From Microbacterium sp. LWH3-1.2 (GTDB lineage Bacteria > Actinomycetota > Actinomycetes > Actinomycetales > Microbacteriaceae), in the NCBI RefSeq assembly GCF_040675855.1, contig NZ_JBEGIK010000001.1:744001-808000 (forward strand): a stretch of 64,000 nucleotides of DNA, written 5' to 3'. The first letter of the stretch is position 1. Every line of letters begins with the position of its first letter. This document shows, piece after piece, positions 54,031 through 63,198 of this stretch. Made by a program: the position numbers and the translations under genes. The notes beneath the pieces were generated by a model. The model saw only the letters and a program-made list of their open reading frames with translations, did not search any database and was not told the DNA's origin.

Positions 54031-54558
54031 TCAGAACGGGGTGTCGTCGCCGTAGGCGCCAGGGGCTGCCCATGCGTCGCCGCCGGCACCGCCCGCGTTC
54101 TGCGAACCGGGAGTCGACCACGGCTCGTCGGCAACCTGCGGACGCGACTGACCGCCACCACCGCCGAAGCTGCCGCCACCGCCACCGGAGCCGCCCGCGG
54201 CGCGGGTGACCTGCGCGGTCGCGTAGCGCAGCGACGGGCCGATCTCGTCGACCTCGAGCTCGATCGCGGTGCGGTTGTTGCCTTCGCGGTCCTGGTAGCT
54301 GCGCTGCTTGAGGCGGCCGGTCGCGATGACCCGCATGCCCTTGGTCAGCGAGCCGGCCACGTGCTCGGCGAACTCGCGCCACACGCTCGCACGGAGGAAC
54401 AGCGCTTCGCCGTCTTTCCACTCGTTCGCCTGACGGTCGAAGTTGCGAGGCGTCGACGCGATCGTGAAGTTCGCGACGGGGAGGCCGTTCTGCGTGTACC
54501 GCAGCTCGGGATCAGCCGTGAGGTTGCCCACGACGGTGATGATCGTCTCGCCGGCCAT
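54031..54558 (-). CDS. ssb: single-stranded DNA-binding protein
   Basis: A 175-residue SSB. The OB fold opens [18 protein letters not shown] and includes the [19 protein letters not shown] segment. A Gly-rich linker (about 115-150) leads to the acidic tip DDTPF, a slight variant of the canonical DDDIPF that recruits repair and replication partners. It is five bases after rpsF, so the two are co-translated. Confidence 0.96.
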   Translation of the reverse strand: MAGETIITVVGNLTADPELRYTQNGLPVANFTIASTPRNFDRQANEWKDGEALFLRASVWREFAEHVAGSLTKGMRVIATGRLKQRSYQDREGNNRTAIELEVDEIGPSLRYATAQVTRAAGGSGGGGGSFGGGGGQSRPQVADEPWSTPGSQNAGGAGGDAWAAPGAYGDDTPF

Positions 54559-54563
54559 CGTCC

Positions 54564-54932
54564 TTACGCCTTCGCAGCCTTGGCGGTCTTGCGGGCGGCG
54601 CGCTCGTCGGCACGCTGCTTCTCCGAGGCGATCATGGCGATCGCTTCCTCGGCGCGGAGGACCTTGGTGCGCATGATCTGCTCGCTCAGGTTCAGCTGGC
54701 GGTCGAGTTCCTGCGTGGTCTCAGCCGTCGCGGTGAAGTTGACGACGGCGTAGATGCCCTCGGTCTTCTTCTGGATCTCGTAAGCAAGACGACGCTTGCC
54801 CCAGATGTCGATGTTCTCGATGGTGCCGCCGTCGGTCGTGATGACCTTCAGGAACTTGTCGAGGTTGGCGCCGACCTGGCGCTCGTCGATCTCGGGGTTC
54901 AGGATGACCATGAGTTCGTACTGGTGCGTCAC
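54564..54932 (-). CDS. rpsF: 30S ribosomal protein S6
   Basis: A 122-residue S6 beginning [19 protein letters not shown] and containing [24 protein letters not shown]. The GTG start at 54932 follows AAGGAGGTG. It heads the ribosomal/ssb operon. Confidence 0.97.
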   Translation of the reverse strand: MTHQYELMVILNPEIDERQVGANLDKFLKVITTDGGTIENIDIWGKRRLAYEIQKKTEGIYAVVNFTATAETTQELDRQLNLSEQIMRTKVLRAEEAIAMIASEKQRADERAARKTAKAAKA

Positions 54933-55081
54933 TAACCCACCTCCTTCGGACTAGAACGGCTGTCGGGCATTTCCCGGCAGCAGGAGGGTGTGTTGCACGT
55001 CGTCCGAATCGCCGCGCAAGGTTGCGCGTGCGGACAACCCTCCTATGGTACCGGATGCGGCAACCTCCGCCGAATCGGCGG
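54933..55081 (-). promoter_or_regulatory. rpsF leader and promoter region with hairpins
   Basis: Read on the minus strand, this region holds a perfect palindrome at 55067-55081 (CCGCCGAATCGGCGG on the plus strand), a hairpin at 55013-55028 with CGCGCAA/TTGCGCG arms, and a small CGGG/CCCG stem close to the gene, followed by the CCGAAGGAGG ribosome site. S6:S18 autoregulatory leaders are known upstream of rpsF in other bacteria; whether this is one is unproven. Confidence 0.4.
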
Positions 55082-55145
55082 TCTCAGTGGGACGTGGCCT
55101 CACTCTGAACGATCGACCCGCCCTCGTCGTCGCTTCGGGTGGGCG

Positions 55146-55805
55146 TCAGGAGGCGAGGTCCCACAGCCCCTGCGCGCCGACCACGCCCGACGCCACGGCG
55201 ATGCCGAGGACGCCGAGCGACAGCATCCAGTCCGCCGCCGTCGGGGCGACCGGATCGGTGACCGCACCGGGCCGTCGGCCGATGAGGCGAGTCGTCGGGC
55301 CCTCGCCGGCCGCGGCGAACGACCGGCCACCCGCGTTGCGCCCGCCCAGCAAGAGGAGCCACGGGTCGGGCTGACGCAGCAGAAGCCAGACCGGAGCCGC
55401 GCCCATGGCGAGGAACAGCAGGCCCACGACGATGCCCGAGATCGAGCCCGAGACCGCGGAGACGAAGAAGGGCACGCTCAGGCCGACGAAGAGGATGGGC
55501 CACGCCCAGACCAGGAGGGGAGTGCCGAAGCCTTGGGCGAAGAGGAACGCGACACCGCCGAAGAGAAGGCCGCCGAAGATGCTGAGCGGGGCGAACAGTG
55601 CCACGGCGGCGGGACACTCGACCTCGATGGCGTACGGGCCGCCGCTCGCGCACGATCCGCCGAGCGCCAGGACCGCGTACGAGACGTGGTAGAGCAGCGA
55701 GAAGCACAGCACGAATCCGGCCCACGAGACGAAGGAGCCGAGCACCCGCACCACGGCGGAGTCGCGCCACGCCCACGCCATCGGGGCGAGCGACCTGGAC
55801 TCCAC
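55146..55805 (-). CDS. polytopic membrane protein
   Basis: A 219-residue membrane protein with about five helices. Two Cys-containing loops (GGSCASGGPYAIEVECPA) between the first helices could form a disulfide outside the membrane. A Gly/Arg-rich cytosolic loop precedes the last helix. Function is unknown. The GTG at 55805 lies six bases after TACAAT (55812-55817 on the plus strand), a good -10, so the message is probably leaderless; an ATG at 55781 is an alternative. Confidence 0.72.
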   Translation of the reverse strand: MESRSLAPMAWAWRDSAVVRVLGSFVSWAGFVLCFSLLYHVSYAVLALGGSCASGGPYAIEVECPAAVALFAPLSIFGGLLFGGVAFLFAQGFGTPLLVWAWPILFVGLSVPFFVSAVSGSISGIVVGLLFLAMGAAPVWLLLRQPDPWLLLLGGRNAGGRSFAAAGEGPTTRLIGRRPGAVTDPVAPTAADWMLSLGVLGIAVASGVVGAQGLWDLAS

Positions 55806-55839
55806 GCGAGGATTGTACCGGCGCCCCGCCTCCGTCAGC

Positions 55840-55920
55840 GGAACGCGCCAGGCCGGTGAGGTGCCGGCCGAGGATCAGCGTGTCCACCTCGTCGGTGCCC
55901 TCGTACGTGCGCACAGCCGA
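55840..55920 (-). pseudogene. acyl-CoA dehydrogenase C-terminal remnant
   Basis: A minus-strand frame reads VRTYEGTDEVDTLILGRHLTGL, which is the final catalytic-base helix region of acyl-CoA (glutaryl-type) dehydrogenases (T-Y-E-G-T-x-x-x-x-x-L-I-L-G-R-x-L-T-G). Nothing upstream or downstream completes the enzyme. It lies between two membrane-protein genes and is probably decayed. Confidence 0.55.
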
Positions 55921-56038
55921 TCTCGCCTCGTGAGCCCCCGCAGGCGGTATGTCGCGGGAACTTCGCATTCCACCGCGGCGTCATCGAGGGCAGCGGCAAC
56001 GTCGTGGACTCCACGCCGCGCGCCGGTAGCGTGGTCGG

Positions 56039-57202
56039 GTGAGTCTTCCTCCCGCAGCGTCGGTTTCGTACCCGTTCGACGCGGGCCCGCTGGTCGAACC
56101 GGTGCACCCCGGCGCCGCGCGCGCATTCGTGCAGGAGCTGCGCCGCGCCGGGCGACTCAAGGGTTCGCCCGTGTTCGGGGCGCTCGTCGTCGTCCTGATC
56201 TCGTTCGTGGTGATCGTGCTGTTCGGCGCCGTCACCGTCACGCTGGTCACGAGTGCCGTCGCCGCTGCGACCGCCGGGGTCGACGGTGGGGGAATCGCCG
56301 TTCTGTTCGGGATCCTGCCGCTGGTCGTCATCGGCATCATCGCGGCCGTCGGGATCACGCTCTTCGTGCGGGGCGCGCGCAGCAGCAGCGAGCGCATGTA
56401 CCGCCTCGACCGCTTCGCGCGAGCGAACGCGATGCGGTACGAGCCCCGGCTCGACGATCCCGGGCTCCCGGGGATGATCTTCGCCATCGGCAGCAGCCGC
56501 CACTCCAGCGACCTCGTCCGCGGCGACCGCCCGCGCTTCGTGGAGTTCGCCAACTACCGGTACACGACCGGCTCCGGCAAGAACCAGCAGACCCACCACT
56601 GGGGCTACGTCGCGGTGAAGCTCGACACGCCGCTGCCTCACATCGTGCTCGACGCGACGAGCAACAACGGCCTGTTCGGCTCGAACCTGCCGCTCACCTT
56701 CGACAAGGACCAGCGACTCAGCCTCGAGGGCGACTTCGACGAGTACTTCTCGCTGTACTGCCCCGCCGACTACGAGCGCGACGCACTGTATCTCTTCACG
56801 CCCGACATCATGGCGCGCTTCATCGACAACGCCGCCGCGCTCGACGTCGAGATCGTCGACGACTGGCTCTTCCTCTACGCCAAGCGCGACTTCTCGACCC
56901 TCGATCCCGCCACCTGGGCGTGGCTCTTCTCCGTCATCGGCGCCCTCCTCGAGAAGTTCGCGCAGTGGGCGCGGTGGCGCGACGAGCGGCTGGCGGCAGT
57001 CGCGGCCGGCGTCGGCACACGCCACGCGGGCGCAGCATCCGTTCCCTTCAGTCCGCCGCTCGACGCGCTGCGCCCCCCGCCCGGCGTCGCTGCGGAGGGC
57101 CGCCGCCTGCAGCGCGGCGTGCCGTGGGTGCCGATCATCGTGGGCGGCGTCATGGTGCTGTTCTGGATCTTCACCCAGATCGGCCCGGCGTTCCTGCGTT
57201 GA
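56039..57202 (+). CDS. membrane protein with DUF3137-like cytosolic domain
   Basis: A 387-residue protein. An N-terminal soluble part (1-45), two helices (about 48-75 and 85-110), a large soluble domain (about 120-320, with DRPRFVEFANYRYTTGSGKNQQTHHWGYVAVKLD) and a C-terminal helix are visible. The middle resembles DUF3137-type domains. Function is unknown. GTG at 56039 lies six bases after TAGCGT (56027-56032), fitting a leaderless start. Confidence 0.75.
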   Translation: MSLPPAASVSYPFDAGPLVEPVHPGAARAFVQELRRAGRLKGSPVFGALVVVLISFVVIVLFGAVTVTLVTSAVAAATAGVDGGGIAVLFGILPLVVIGIIAAVGITLFVRGARSSSERMYRLDRFARANAMRYEPRLDDPGLPGMIFAIGSSRHSSDLVRGDRPRFVEFANYRYTTGSGKNQQTHHWGYVAVKLDTPLPHIVLDATSNNGLFGSNLPLTFDKDQRLSLEGDFDEYFSLYCPADYERDALYLFTPDIMARFIDNAAALDVEIVDDWLFLYAKRDFSTLDPATWAWLFSVIGALLEKFAQWARWRDERLAAVAAGVGTRHAGAASVPFSPPLDALRPPPGVAAEGRRLQRGVPWVPIIVGGVMVLFWIFTQIGPAFLR

Positions 57203-57434
57203 GCACGATCACGCGCACAGAAGGCCGGTCGAGACGGCGCCACCGTGGGCACGCTGCTGTGCGAGCGGTTCGAGTGCCCGGCCCGCGCACGCCGGCCGAT
57301 GCCGCCGGCGTAGCCCGGCTTCGATGAGGCGGCCGCCCGTCAGAGGCGCATCGAGGCGCTGCGCGCGCACGCGGACGGCTTCGCGCGCGACATCCGCGAC
57401 AGCGCCCGACCGCTCACCCGCTGCTCCTGCGCTG
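57203..57434. other. gap with possible coding remnant
   Basis: No complete gene is present. After a TAG near 57311, one plus-strand frame encodes a helical, Arg/Ala-rich stretch (QRRIEALRAHADGFARDI) that looks like a piece of a real protein but has no start. It runs into the convergent transporter gene. Confidence 0.3.
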
Positions 57435-59243
57435 CTACAGCGGCAGGAGCAGCGGCACCATCACGACGCTCACGATCAGCACGAGCACGGTGAACGGCAC
57501 GCCCACCCGCACGAAGTCGCCGAAGCGGTAGCGTCCGGGCTCGACGACGAGGGTGTTGACCGGCGACGACACCGGCGTCATGAACGCGGAGGATGCCGCG
57601 AGCATCACGATCATCGCGAACGGATACGGCGACGCGCCGAGATGCTCGGCGGCGGTGATCGCGATCGGGGCCATCAGCACCGCCGTCGCGGTGTTGGAGA
57701 CGAAGAGACCGATGACGGCGGTCGTCGTGAACAGGGCTGCGAGGATGATCGCCGGACCCGCGCCGCCGAACGCGTTCAGGAGGGCGTCCGCGGCGAGATC
57801 GATGCCGCCCGTCACCTCTAGCGCCTGGGCGAACGGCAGCATGCCCGCGATGAGGAGCAGGGTCGGCCAGTGGATCGAACGGTAGGCCGACGGCATGTCG
57901 ATCACGCGGAAGAGGCCCATCATCAGCGCGGCGATCAGGCCCGCGATGACATTCGGAACGATGCCGGTCACCATCAGCACGATCATGACGGCGACGCTGA
58001 GCAGGGCCAACGGCGCGCGGTCGGCTGCCGGCGCGACCTCGTCGCCCTCGGTCGGCAGGTCCATCGGGGCGAAGTCCCGCGCCTCCTCGCGGAGTCGATG
58101 GATCTGATTCCAACCGCCCGTGACCAGAAGCGTGTCACCCGGACGCAGCCGGCGGTCACCGAAGTCCTCGCCCGCGGCGTGCCCCGCATGGCGCACACCG
58201 AGGACGGTCACCTCGTGCTCCGTACGGAAGCGCAGTTCACGGATGCTGCGCCCCGAGGCCGCCGAGTCGGGGGTGACGATCACCTCCGCCATGCCGACCT
58301 GCCGCGCGTACGAGTCGAAGAAGTCGCCCACGACGTCGAGGCGCTCGAGGTCGAGCCGCCGCCGCTCGGCCGGGGACGGCGAGATGTCGAGGATGAGGGT
58401 GTCGCCACGCTGCACCATCGTCTCGCCGGCAGTGATGAGCGCGGTCCCGCGCAGGAAGCGTGTGCGCTCGAGGCCCAGCACCGAGCTGAGCGACGGGGCG
58501 AGGTCGGCGGCGGCGAGGGTCCGGCCGATGAGGGGCGACGCCGCGCCGACACGGTAACGCCCCGTCCTGCTGTCGACCGCATAGTGCGCGAGGAGGCTGC
58601 GGAAGGTGCGGCGTTCGCTGCCGGAGGCGCCGTGATCGTCGCCGAGGAGCCGGCGCGCCAGGAGGACGTAGCCGATGCCGAGCGCCAGGATGACGATGCC
58701 GAACGGGGTCACGCTGAAGAAGCCGAAGCCCTCGAGGCCCATGCGGCGCAGCTCCGCGTCGACGACGAGGTTCGGCGCCGTCGCGATGAGCGTGAGCATA
58801 CCGCTCAAGAGGCCGGCCATGCTGAGCGGCATCATGAGCTGCCGCGGCGAGAGCCCCGTCCGCGCCGCGATGCTGAGCACCACGGGGATGAAGATCGCGA
58901 CCACGCCGGTCGAGCTCATCACCGCGCCGAGCGCAGCGACCGAGAGCATGAGCAGCACGACGAGTCGCGGGGTGTTCTTCCCGGCCCGGGCGGAGAGCCA
59001 GTCGCCGAGGCGGTAGGTGACGCCCGTGCGTGAGAGGCCCTCGCCCACAACGAAGAGCGCGGCGATGAGGATCACGTTCGGATCGGCGAAGCCGGCCAGG
59101 GTCTCGGGCACCGTCAGCACGCCGGTGAGCGGCAGGGCGACGATCACGAGCACCGCCACGACATCCATGCGGGGCCGTCCGATCGCGAACAGCGCGATCG
59201 TGATCGCCAGCAGTACCAGCACCAGGATCAGCTCGCCGCTCAC
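57435..59243 (-). CDS. SLC13/divalent-anion:Na+ symporter-type permease with TrkA-C domains
   Basis: A 602-residue protein of the DASS/SLC13-like family. An N-terminal membrane half has about six helices. A central cytosolic block (about 215-370) contains two RCK_C/TrkA-C domains, with a segment LRPGDTLLVTGGW near the end of the second. A C-terminal membrane half has the SNTATAVLMAP and PVSSPVNTLVV reentrant signatures of the family. GTG at 59243 follows GGAGGTGCG. Substrate could be sulfate, phosphate or dicarboxylates; ligand binding at the RCK_C domains is probable. Confidence 0.88.
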   Translation of the reverse strand: MSGELILVLVLLAITIALFAIGRPRMDVVAVLVIVALPLTGVLTVPETLAGFADPNVILIAALFVVGEGLSRTGVTYRLGDWLSARAGKNTPRLVVLLMLSVAALGAVMSSTGVVAIFIPVVLSIAARTGLSPRQLMMPLSMAGLLSGMLTLIATAPNLVVDAELRRMGLEGFGFFSVTPFGIVILALGIGYVLLARRLLGDDHGASGSERRTFRSLLAHYAVDSRTGRYRVGAASPLIGRTLAAADLAPSLSSVLGLERTRFLRGTALITAGETMVQRGDTLILDISPSPAERRRLDLERLDVVGDFFDSYARQVGMAEVIVTPDSAASGRSIRELRFRTEHEVTVLGVRHAGHAAGEDFGDRRLRPGDTLLVTGGWNQIHRLREEARDFAPMDLPTEGDEVAPAADRAPLALLSVAVMIVLMVTGIVPNVIAGLIAALMMGLFRVIDMPSAYRSIHWPTLLLIAGMLPFAQALEVTGGIDLAADALLNAFGGAGPAIILAALFTTTAVIGLFVSNTATAVLMAPIAITAAEHLGASPYPFAMIVMLAASSAFMTPVSSPVNTLVVEPGRYRFGDFVRVGVPFTVLVLIVSVVMVPLLLPL

Positions 59244-59311
59244 CGCACCTCCGCCCGCGGGTCGGGGTCACAGCATCCGCCCGCTCTGCGCATGCTATCG
59301 ACGGAGGTGCG
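59244..59311 (-). promoter_or_regulatory. leader that can sequester the ribosome-binding site
   Basis: Read on the minus strand, CGCACCTCCG (59302-59311) is the exact complement of CGGAGGTGCG (59244-59253), which contains the Shine-Dalgarno sequence immediately before the GTG at 59243. Between them an inner AGCAT/ATGCT pair and a GC-rich loop can fold. The arrangement would hide the ribosome-binding site in a 68-nt stem-loop, as in translational riboswitches or thermosensors. Confidence 0.55.
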
Positions 59312-59357
59312 TTCGGATCACATGCTCTCGCCGAGATCACACCGGCGCCGGGTCACT

Positions 59358-61028
59358 TCACTGGTCGCGGGTGGCCTGCCAGACGGCGCGGCGCGCGGCC
59401 TGCTCCTCGGGGTCGGGCACCGGGAGCGAGGCGATCAGGCGCCGCGTATACGCGTCCTGCGGGTCGCCCAGCACCTGCGCCGTCGGGCCGGCCTCGGCGA
59501 TCGTGCCGTGGTGCAGCACCACGACCTTGTGCGCGAGCAGGTCGACGACCGCGAGGTCGTGCGTGATGAACAGCGTCGCGAACCCGAACTGGCTCTGCAG
59601 CTCGCCGAACAGCTCGAGCACGCGCGCCTGCACCGACACGTCGAGCGCGCTCGTCGGCTCGTCAGCGATCAGCAGCTTCGGGTTGAGCGCGAGGGCACGG
59701 GCGAGCGAGGCCCGCTGGCGCTGGCCGCCCGACAGCTCGTGCGGGTACCGCTCGCCGTACGACTTCGGCAGCTGCACAGCCTCGAGCAGCTCGTCGACCT
59801 TCGCCTGCACCTGGGCGGCGCCCTTCGCGGCGCCGTGCACGATGAGCGGCTCGGCGACGTTGCGGGCGATGGTCAAGAGCGGGTTGAAGCTCGTCGCGGG
59901 GTCCTGGAACACGAACCCGAGCTCGCTGCGGCGGCGGCGGAACTCCCGCTCCCTCACCCCGAGCATCTCGGTGCCGAGCACCCGCAGCGAGCCGCCGGCC
60001 ACCGGCGTCAGGCCGGCGATGGCGCGACCGATCGTCGTCTTGCCCGAGCCGCTCTCACCCACGAGGCCGAGCACCTCGCCCGGGGCGATCGAGAAGCTCA
60101 CACGATCGACGGCGCGGAACGGGGCGCGACCGAACCGGCCGCCGTACTCGATGACGAGCTCCTTCGCCTCGACGACGGGCTCGACGGGCGTCGCGCTCAC
60201 GGGAAGCTGCCGGTCGACGATCTCGAGGCGCGGCACCGCAGCCAGGAGCTTCTTCGTGTACTCGTGCTGCGGCGCGGCGAACAGGTCGCGCGCGGTGGCC
60301 GTCTCGACGATCTCACCGTTGAACATCACGGCGACGCGGTCGGCGAGATCGGCCACCACGCCCATGTTGTGGGTGATGAGCGCGATCGCGGTGCCGTCCT
60401 GGTCGCGGAGCTCCCGCAGCAGGTCGAGGATCTCCGCCTGCACCGTCACGTCGAGCGCCGTCGTCGGCTCGTCGGCGATGATGACGGTCGGCTCGAGCGC
60501 CAGGGCCATCGCGATGACGATGCGCTGCTTCTGGCCGCCGGAGAACTGGTGCGGGTAGTCGTCGACGCGGTGCTCAGGATCCGGGATGCCGACACGGCCG
60601 AGCATCTCGATCGCCTTCGCCCTGGCTTCGGCCTTGCTGTAGCTGCCGTGAGCCCGCAGGCCCTCGGCGAGCTGCCAGCCGACCGTGTACACGGGGTTGA
60701 GCGCGGTCGAGGGCTCCTGGAAGATCATCGCGGCCTTCGAGCCGCGCACCTCCCGGAGCTCCTTCTTGTCGAGGCCGACGATCTCGGTGCCGTCGAGCAC
60801 GACGACACCGTTCATGACCGCCGTCTCGGGCAGGAGTCCGAGGATCGTGCGGGCGGTGACCGTCTTGCCGCTGCCGGACTCGCCGACGATCGCGAGCACC
60901 TCGCCGCGGCGGACGTCGAGCGTCACGCCGCGCACGGCATGCACATCGCCGCCGTCGCTGGCGAAGGTGACGGTCAGATCGCGGATGTCGACCGCGAGGT
61001 CGTCGGATGCGGGGGCTGCCGAGGCCAT
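59358..61028 (-). CDS. fused dipeptide ABC transporter ATPase (DppD-DppF type)
   Basis: A 556-residue double ATPase. Domain one has [19 protein letters not shown] and [12 protein letters not shown]; domain two has [19 protein letters not shown] and [12 protein letters not shown], with His switches in ITHNMGV and ITHDLAVV. The fused D-F pair is common in actinobacterial peptide transporters. It overlaps the permease stop as ATGA, fixing the start at 61028. The 114-bp gap to the transporter gene downstream suggests it ends the operon. Confidence 0.92.
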   Translation of the reverse strand: MASAAPASDDLAVDIRDLTVTFASDGGDVHAVRGVTLDVRRGEVLAIVGESGSGKTVTARTILGLLPETAVMNGVVVLDGTEIVGLDKKELREVRGSKAAMIFQEPSTALNPVYTVGWQLAEGLRAHGSYSKAEARAKAIEMLGRVGIPDPEHRVDDYPHQFSGGQKQRIVIAMALALEPTVIIADEPTTALDVTVQAEILDLLRELRDQDGTAIALITHNMGVVADLADRVAVMFNGEIVETATARDLFAAPQHEYTKKLLAAVPRLEIVDRQLPVSATPVEPVVEAKELVIEYGGRFGRAPFRAVDRVSFSIAPGEVLGLVGESGSGKTTIGRAIAGLTPVAGGSLRVLGTEMLGVREREFRRRRSELGFVFQDPATSFNPLLTIARNVAEPLIVHGAAKGAAQVQAKVDELLEAVQLPKSYGERYPHELSGGQRQRASLARALALNPKLLIADEPTSALDVSVQARVLELFGELQSQFGFATLFITHDLAVVDLLAHKVVVLHHGTIAEAGPTAQVLGDPQDAYTRRLIASLPVPDPEEQAARRAVWQATRDQ

Positions 61029-62020
61029 CACTCCACCTCTCCCATGAACTCGCGCGATGCCGGCTGGCTCGCGGCGACCGCGTCGGCCGGCGTCTGATTG
61101 GTCGCCCGGCGGCGGGCGCGCAGACGGGGGTCGGCGAGGTCGTTGAGGCTCTCGCCGATGAGGGTCATGCCGAGGATCGTCAGCACGATGGCGACGCCCG
61201 GCGGGATCGCCGTCCACCAGATGCCCGCGGCGACGTCGCTGATGGAGCGCTGGAGGTCGTAGCCCCATTCCGCGGCGGCCGACGGCTCGATGCCGAAGCC
61301 GAGGAAGCCGAGCGCGGCGAGGGTCGCGATCGCCTCCGATGCGTTGAGGGTCACGATGAGGGGCAGCGTGCGGGTCGCATTGCGCAGCACGTGCACGAAC
61401 ATGATCCGGCTCGTCGGCGCGCCGATGACCTTCGCCGACTCGACGAACGCCTCCGCCTTGATACGCACCACCTCGGCGCGCACGACGCGGAAGTACTGCG
61501 GCACGAACACGACGGTGATCGAGATCGCGGCCGCCATGATGCCCGGCCACAGTCCGGACTGACCGCCGCTGATCGCGATCGCGACGACGATCGCCAGCAG
61601 CAGCGTGGGGAAGGCGTAGATCGCGTCGGCGATCACGACGAGCGTGCGGTCGACCCAGCCGCCGAGGTAGCCCGAGACGAGACCGAGCAGGATGCCGACG
61701 AACACCGCCAGCAGGAGTGCGACGATGACCACGAGGATCGCGGTCTGGGCGCCCCAGATCGTGCGAGACAGCACGTCGTACCCGCCGACCGTGGTGCCGA
61801 GCCAGTGCTCGGCGCTCGGCGGCTGGGTCGAGCCGAAGTTGCCCTGCGCGTCGCGGAGCTGGTTGTAGCCGTACGGCGCGATCCACGGCGCGAAGATCGC
61901 GAAGATCAGGAACAGGGCGGTGAGCACCAGACCCGCGATGAGCATGCCGCGCTGGAGGCCGACGCTCTGGCGGAGCTGGTGGACGACCGGGATCCGATCG
62001 GAGAAGCGGCGCGTGGCCAT
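61028..62020 (-). CDS. peptide ABC transporter permease (DppC-like)
   Basis: A 330-residue permease. It has an N-terminal helix followed by a large outside loop and about five more helices. The EAA region is [30 protein letters not shown]. It belongs to the OppC/DppC group, with its own start right after the DppB-like stop (one base apart). Confidence 0.9.
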   Translation of the reverse strand: MATRRFSDRIPVVHQLRQSVGLQRGMLIAGLVLTALFLIFAIFAPWIAPYGYNQLRDAQGNFGSTQPPSAEHWLGTTVGGYDVLSRTIWGAQTAILVVIVALLLAVFVGILLGLVSGYLGGWVDRTLVVIADAIYAFPTLLLAIVVAIAISGGQSGLWPGIMAAAISITVVFVPQYFRVVRAEVVRIKAEAFVESAKVIGAPTSRIMFVHVLRNATRTLPLIVTLNASEAIATLAALGFLGFGIEPSAAAEWGYDLQRSISDVAAGIWWTAIPPGVAIVLTILGMTLIGESLNDLADPRLRARRRATNQTPADAVAASQPASREFMGEVE

Positions 62021-62021
62021 G

Positions 62022-63110
62022 TCAGTACCTCACCCTCGGGTCGAGGAAGGCGGCTATGACGTCGACGACGAAGTTCGTCACCGCGACGAGGATCGCGATC
62101 ATCGCGACGATGCCCTGGATCGCGACGAAGTCGCGGGCCTTCAGATACTCGGCGAGCTGGAATCCGATGCCCTGCCACTCGAACGTCGTCTCGGTCAGCA
62201 CCGCGCCGCCGAGCAGCAACGCGATCTGCAGGCCGATCACGGTGACGATCGGGATCAGCGCCGGCTTGTAGGCGTGCCGGCGCACGAGACGGTACTCGCT
62301 CACGCCGCGGGAGCGGGCCGCGTCGATGTAGGGCATGTTGTGCGTGCCGATGACGTTCGTGCGTACCAGCCGCAGGAAGATGCTCGCGGTCAACAGGCCC
62401 AGCACCATCGACGGGAGGAAGGCGTGCAGCAGCACGTCCTGAACGTAGGCCGGGTTGCCCGAGGCGATCGCATCGATGAGGTAGATGCCGGTGCCGCCCT
62501 CGCGGTTGAGCGCGATCTCGGTCCGCACGCTCGCCCGGCCGCTGACCGGGAACCAGCCCAGCCACACCGAGAAGACGAGCTTGGCCAGCAGGCCGGAGAA
62601 GAACACGGGCGTCGCATAGAAGAGGATCGCGCTGACGCGGAGTCCGGCATCCGTCGCCTTCTCGCGCTTTGCGGCCGCGACCATGCCGAGGGGAATGCCG
62701 ACGATGAGGGCGATGAGCAGGGCGTAGCAGACGAGCTCGAGCGTCGCCGCACCGTACGTCAGGAGCACCTCCGTCACGGGTTGGTTGTCGGTGATCGTGG
62801 TGCCGAAGTTGCCGGTGAACACCTGCCCGATGTACTCGAGGTACTGGACGAGAATCGGCCGGTCGTAGCCGGCCTCATGGATGCGCTCCTGCAGCTGGTC
62901 GGCGGGGAGGCGGCCGCCGAGGGCCGCGGTGATCGGATCGCCGGTGAGACGGATGAGGAAGAAGACCAGCGTCACCAGGATGAGAACGGTCGGGAAGATC
63001 AGAAGGAACCGCACCAGGAGGTAGCGGCCCAGGGTCCCGCCTGTGGCGGGTCTGCGGCGCGCCAGCATCGCGGGCGGCTGGTCAACGGATGCGGCGATGT
63101 CGCTCGTCAT
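62022..63110 (-). CDS. peptide ABC transporter permease (DppB-like)
   Basis: A 362-residue permease of the OppB/DppB group. The N-terminal helix (LIFPTVLILVTLVFFLIRL) is followed by DPITAALGG, a feature of the group, and the EAA loop is IDAARSRGVSEYRLVRRHAYKPAL. About six helices. It follows the binding-protein gene with an intra-operon terminator between them. Confidence 0.9.
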   Translation of the reverse strand: MTSDIAASVDQPPAMLARRRPATGGTLGRYLLVRFLLIFPTVLILVTLVFFLIRLTGDPITAALGGRLPADQLQERIHEAGYDRPILVQYLEYIGQVFTGNFGTTITDNQPVTEVLLTYGAATLELVCYALLIALIVGIPLGMVAAAKREKATDAGLRVSAILFYATPVFFSGLLAKLVFSVWLGWFPVSGRASVRTEIALNREGGTGIYLIDAIASGNPAYVQDVLLHAFLPSMVLGLLTASIFLRLVRTNVIGTHNMPYIDAARSRGVSEYRLVRRHAYKPALIPIVTVIGLQIALLLGGAVLTETTFEWQGIGFQLAEYLKARDFVAIQGIVAMIAILVAVTNFVVDVIAAFLDPRVRY

Positions 63111-63150
63111 CGTGGTGGCCTAACTGTGTGTGCTGCCGGAGGGCGAATGC

Positions 63151-63186
63151 CGATGGGGCGGCCCGGGTGAGCGGGCCGCCCCATCG
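63151..63186 (-). terminator. intra-operon hairpin between binding protein and permease
   Basis: Perfect 15-bp arms, CGATGGGGCGGCCCG (63151-63165) and its complement (63172-63186), flank a six-base loop 12 bp after the binding-protein stop. It probably attenuates read-through so that the binding protein is made in excess. Confidence 0.85.
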
Positions 63187-63198
63187 ATGGAAGCCGCG

